Assembly: GCA_000697475.1 (NCBI GenBank)
Contig: JNEU01000652.1
Location: 1 to 35,206 of the forward strand
Length of the DNA: 35,206 nt
Direction of reading: 5' to 3'
Origin: Lichtheimia corymbifera B2541
Taxonomy: Eukaryota > Mucoromycota > Mucoromycetes > Mucorales > Lichtheimiaceae
The notes below the pieces were generated by a model, which did not search any database, was not told where the DNA came from, and saw only the letters and a list, made by a program, of their open reading frames with translations. Numbering within the stretch: position 1 is the first letter of the stretch; each line of letters begins with the position of its first letter. Made by a program: the position numbers and the translations under genes. Positions 32,703 through 35,206 of the stretch are shown piece by piece.

Positions 32703-33818
32703 AGTGATTGTTGTTGTTGTTGCAGTAGGCAAGAGAAGAGAATAAAAGATTGCGTGATGTTTTTGGCGGAGAGGGATTGAACTCATCCAGGTCCCAGCTT
32801 ATATATATGGCAATGAGAAACCCAATGTGATGAACAATTACCCGTTTGCTCGGGGACCCCGTTGCTTCCCGATGACACATAATGCAAAGCAGAAACAACC
32901 AAAATCATGGATAATTGATTCGCTCTTTAACTCTATTGCTATGTTACATGGTTACTGTTGCTATAGTAAATGATGGATAAAGTGGTGGCGGCGGTGACAG
33001 TGGTCAATGTGAGAAAAGGGCGTTTCGGGGATATATAACTGTATAAATGGTTACCAGATGATCGACCATTACCAAAAGAGAAATTAGTGATTGATCTCGA
33101 TAAAATGCATGCGTCGTGTGGGTGAGTAAAAAGGTGTTGTTTGACGCATGGGATCGGATCAGAAACCACATGTGTGTGTTTGTGTACGTGGACATACGCA
33201 ATTCCGCTCTCTCCGTGGATCGTCTTTTTCTTTTATCCCTCCCCTTTCCGCTTACTTCCATTTTCAGTCATGTCAACGAGACACCCTTTTTTTGTTTGCT
33301 TGTCCAAACGCTTACTAATATCCCACCAACAAATAAGAGCTATGTCTCGCATGCTTTTCAAAAAATATGCCCTGATGGTTGTTTTCAGCTTGATGTAACA
33401 CTTGAATCGCTTCCATAGAAAGCGGTCTTTCAACACCCATAAGTAAAAAAAGCTGCCCTGTAGCTCAACTCTTTTCTCCTCTCATACATGTTTCACCATA
33501 GAATGGCACAAGGTATATCCTGATCATACAACTTGGAGTAGTTGGTGTGTGTGTGGGTGCTAAGAGCATATAGAGCATATTCACTCAGAGCGATTGAATG
33601 AATGAATGAATGAATGAAGTTCATTGTGCATAAATCCGGACATGCAATATTCCATATTGGGGTGACAGCAATCGACATTAATAAAGGCTCTTTTTTTCGC
33701 CAACAACTCTTCTTTCTCAGAGGAACGGCCCATAAACATCATCAAACAACGTCTTAATTTGTGGAATTTGAGCATAGCAAGTGATTCTTGATCGCGGATG
33801 AGTGCCATTGTTTGATGA
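32703..33818. other. rcf2 upstream region and spacer
   Basis: It contains the rcf2 promoter with tatatata near 32801-32808. Short frames around 33116-33436 on both strands are anonymous; one 42-codon ATG frame (33270-33398) follows a CT-rich, tttcag-ending stretch. A minus-strand 75-codon ATG frame (33581-33808) has a soluble-looking N-terminal half but ends in repeat-encoded sequence. I do not call any as a gene. Confidence 0.4.
33595..33618. repeat. TGAA tetranucleotide repeat
   Basis: About six tandem tgaa units in otherwise non-repetitive intergenic DNA. Confidence 0.85.
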
Positions 33819-34082
33819 TGGCTCCTATTATTGCCACCTTGTTTATCTCAAATCCTGGTTCATGCAACGACAATCAATCATACCAAGACTCTTTGTGAGG
33901 ACGATCCACCAATTATATCTGCTCATCAGCATTCCCAACAAGCATTTTATCATTCTTTGTGGTCACAGAAGAAATACCCACGCCCACCATTTACATATAA
34001 ACCAGGGATGTTGTCGCCTGCTGTCATACTCCCACACACCTCTTCTTATTCTTCCATTACATCACTCTCTTCATTGCCGTGA
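33819..34082 (+). CDS. Exon-like segment, unrecognised
   Basis: An open stretch without an early ATG; an in-frame TGA precedes it at 33816-33818. The reading from about 33890 to 34082 looks like genuine, disordered fungal protein (LCEDDPPIISAHQHSQQAF, YPRPPFTYKPGMLSPAVIL) and ends at TGA. It could be the last exon of a gene or a relic. A competing frame over the same bases is Cys/His-rich and less credible. Confidence 0.25.
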   Translation, partial: WLLLLPPCLSQILVHATTINHTKTLCEDDPPIISAHQHSQQAFYHSLWSQKKYPRPPFTYKPGMLSPAVILPHTSSYSSITSLSSLP

Positions 34083-34379
34083 ATATCATAAAGGTTGATG
34101 GTCTTAGTTTTGTGTGAGTGATCCATGGACTCATTTTCGATGACCTTAGGCATTCATTGTTATCCCATTTTCATTGTCATTGCTGTCACTGTGTGGGCTT
34201 GTTGGAAAGGGGCGTTCATATTTGACAGGCATGTGTTGGAACGGGTCATCGCACACGCACGCACACACACACACACACATTTTCGGGCTCGGGCTATTTG
34301 CGAGGCAGGGTGCGCCAACTGAGTTCTTCACCTTTTCTTCCTTACACACAACGAATGGACCGCATTAAAAACACATACA

Positions 34380-34679
34380 ATGGATTTCACTCGGCGTTTG
34401 CTATCCCATGACTCTTCATTCAAGCAACTGTACACTGCACGCCATGCTATCTCACCTGAGAAAGATCGGCGGCAATTACTACAAGCTGTAAAGGAGGAAC
34501 TGGAGGACATTGGTGGTCAAAATGGCTCGACAACAAGCGCGAACCATCAATGGATTTAGGAACGAGTCCAGGATACGCTGTTGACCGTGAAGAAGATCGG
34601 TGAATGTCACGAGGAGAACATGACAAAGGATGATATACTGGACGTTTTGCCCGAGGATAAGAACCTTTCCATTTGGTAG
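34380..34679 (+). pseudogene. Small gene interrupted by one TAG, or with a 72-nt in-frame intron
   Basis: From the ATG at 34380 the frame reads 59 ordinary residues (MDFTRRLLSHDSSF..., SPEKDRRQLLQAVKEELEDI), then TAG at 34557-34559, then continues in the same frame for 39 more protein-like residues (ERVQDTLLTVKKIGECHEE ... LPEDKNLSIW) to TAG at 34677-34679. Options are a nonsense mutation, with the position easily derived from CAG (Gln); stop-codon readthrough; or an intron 34488-34559 (donor gtaaag, acceptor tttag, 72 nt, phase 0) that removes the stop. The last fits local intron length but would delete sequence that itself looks coding and lacks a clear branch site. I recognise no domain. 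The leader before 34380 is CT-rich. Another ATG at 34354 in a different frame gives only 18 codons. Confidence 0.45.
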
Positions 34680-34893
34680 AGCCACTTCGTGTACGAATCA
34701 CGGAACGCTTGCATTTGATGCTGGTCCCTCCCCATCCCGATAGCTCCTTCAGCGTTGAATTGTTGTAGCATTATCATTTATATCATCCCTTTGTATCACT
34801 TGCATCATTTTATATATCATTCACGACATTATTTTATTCCAAATCATACTGTGTATAGGGTAGTAAGGAAACCTTAAACTACACCCGTTTTTT
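34680..34893. other. Spacer between interrupted ORF and Fanzor 3' end
   Basis: Short AT-rich region. In TnpB-type elements the guide RNA overlaps or follows the 3' end of the gene, so for the minus-strand Fanzor the bases just below 34894 (about 34700-34893) are where such an RNA or element end would be expected. I see no obvious stem-loop or terminal repeat there. Confidence 0.35.
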
Positions 34894-35206
34894 CTACGGG
34901 GATGGGCGGGCAAAGGGAAGAGGACGGCCTTGACCAAATATATGAGATATAGCTATTTGATATATGTTCTTCGCGGCGTTCTTGTCCCGATTCCACATAG
35001 TTCTGCAGTGATTGTTTGTACAATGGAGAACAGTGTGAAGTTTCATGTCGTCGATTTGCATGTTACGCAGGGTCCGTTGTTGACAATTGTGACAAATCTA
35101 ATCGCATCAAAAGTGTTATCAACTATTTGAGCGGAGAGGATGAATAACACTCTTACCTGAGATGTTAAGTATTCATCTATATTGATGACAACCAATCTGC
35201 CTTGAT
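34894..35206 (-). CDS. Fanzor/TnpB-like RuvC nuclease, C-terminal end (partial)
   Basis: This minus-strand gene enters from beyond the right edge. Exon 35206-35157 reads QGRLVVINIDEYLTSQ. A 59-nt intron (35156-35098, donor gtaaga, acceptor gattag) follows, and the last exon (35097-34894) reads ICHNCQQRTLRNM ... HCTNNHCRTMWNRDKNAAKNI ... to a stop. The pattern is that of Fanzor C-termini: a DEYxTS motif with the candidate alternative catalytic Glu, a zinc ribbon (CxxC, then Cx4C) that is complete only after splicing, and WNRDKNAAKN with the third RuvC Asp. No stop or frameshift interrupts the visible part, so it may be intact. The tail is short and basic/proline-rich (GRPLPFARPSP). It belongs to a clearly different lineage from the remnant at the left edge. 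The catalytic N-terminal part and any guide RNA or terminal repeat lie outside the window. Confidence 0.75.

Noticed and set aside
32703..32786. N-terminal extension of Rcf2 from an upstream ATG
   Set aside because: A TATA-like element lies only about 15-20 bases upstream of that ATG, and the added residues are low complexity; the ATG at 32702 gives the usual family start.
1..35206. tRNA or rRNA genes
   Set aside because: No convincing B-box-like GGTTCGANNCC in a cloverleaf context was found by eye; a tRNAscan-SE run would settle it.

Overview
The window looks like nuclear DNA of a filamentous fungus, most probably an early-diverging (Mucoromycota / Mucorales-type) species. I infer this from dense short spliceosomal introns (mostly 50-80 nt, GT..AG), CT-rich leaders before start codons, many CA/TG and CAT microsatellites, and the gene set itself: Ste12 with two C2H2 fingers, a group X-type hybrid histidine kinase, Rcf2, an Ime2-like kinase and Fanzor-type genes. 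Exon structures were assembled by hand from reading frames and splice signals. For the main genes every junction keeps the frame and the summed exons are divisible by three.

Layout. 1-0.76 kb: broken C-terminal part of a Fanzor/TnpB-like RuvC nuclease gene (+). 1.4-2.9 kb: membrane-anchored endonuclease/exonuclease/phosphatase-fold protein (+, 5 exons). 3.4-5.2 kb: Ime2/MAK/ICK-type kinase (+, 5 exons), convergent with a PX-domain AGC kinase (-, 5.6-8.3 kb, 5 coding exons). 8.3-11.1 kb: gene-poor. 11.2-12.6 kb: secreted subtilisin-like protease (+, 3 exons). 12.6-18.1 kb: gene-poor but rich in coding-like fragments, one a remnant with in-frame stops, plus tandem hairpins. 18.1-27.0 kb: a 21-exon hybrid histidine kinase of about 2486 residues (pseudokinase, AAA-type ATPase, helical middle region, GAF, HisKA, HATPase, receiver). 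28.6-29.2 kb: small secreted fasciclin-domain protein (-). 29.6-31.5 kb: single-exon Ste12 transcription factor (+). 31.9-32.7 kb: HIG1-domain respiratory supercomplex factor Rcf2 (-, 3 exons). 33.8-34.7 kb: fragmentary ORFs, one interrupted by a single TAG. 34.9-35.2 kb: the end of a second, different Fanzor gene (-) that runs off the window and contains a clean intron.

How the genes relate. Four of the large genes are signalling components: Ime2-like kinase, PX-AGC kinase, phosphorelay histidine kinase and Ste12. These families are known for nutrient, stress and mating/development control, but nothing in the sequence shows co-regulation and the clustering may be chance. The most unusual content is the two unrelated-looking Fanzor (eukaryotic TnpB) copies at the two edges, one decayed and one apparently intact, and the relic-rich 13-17 kb stretch.
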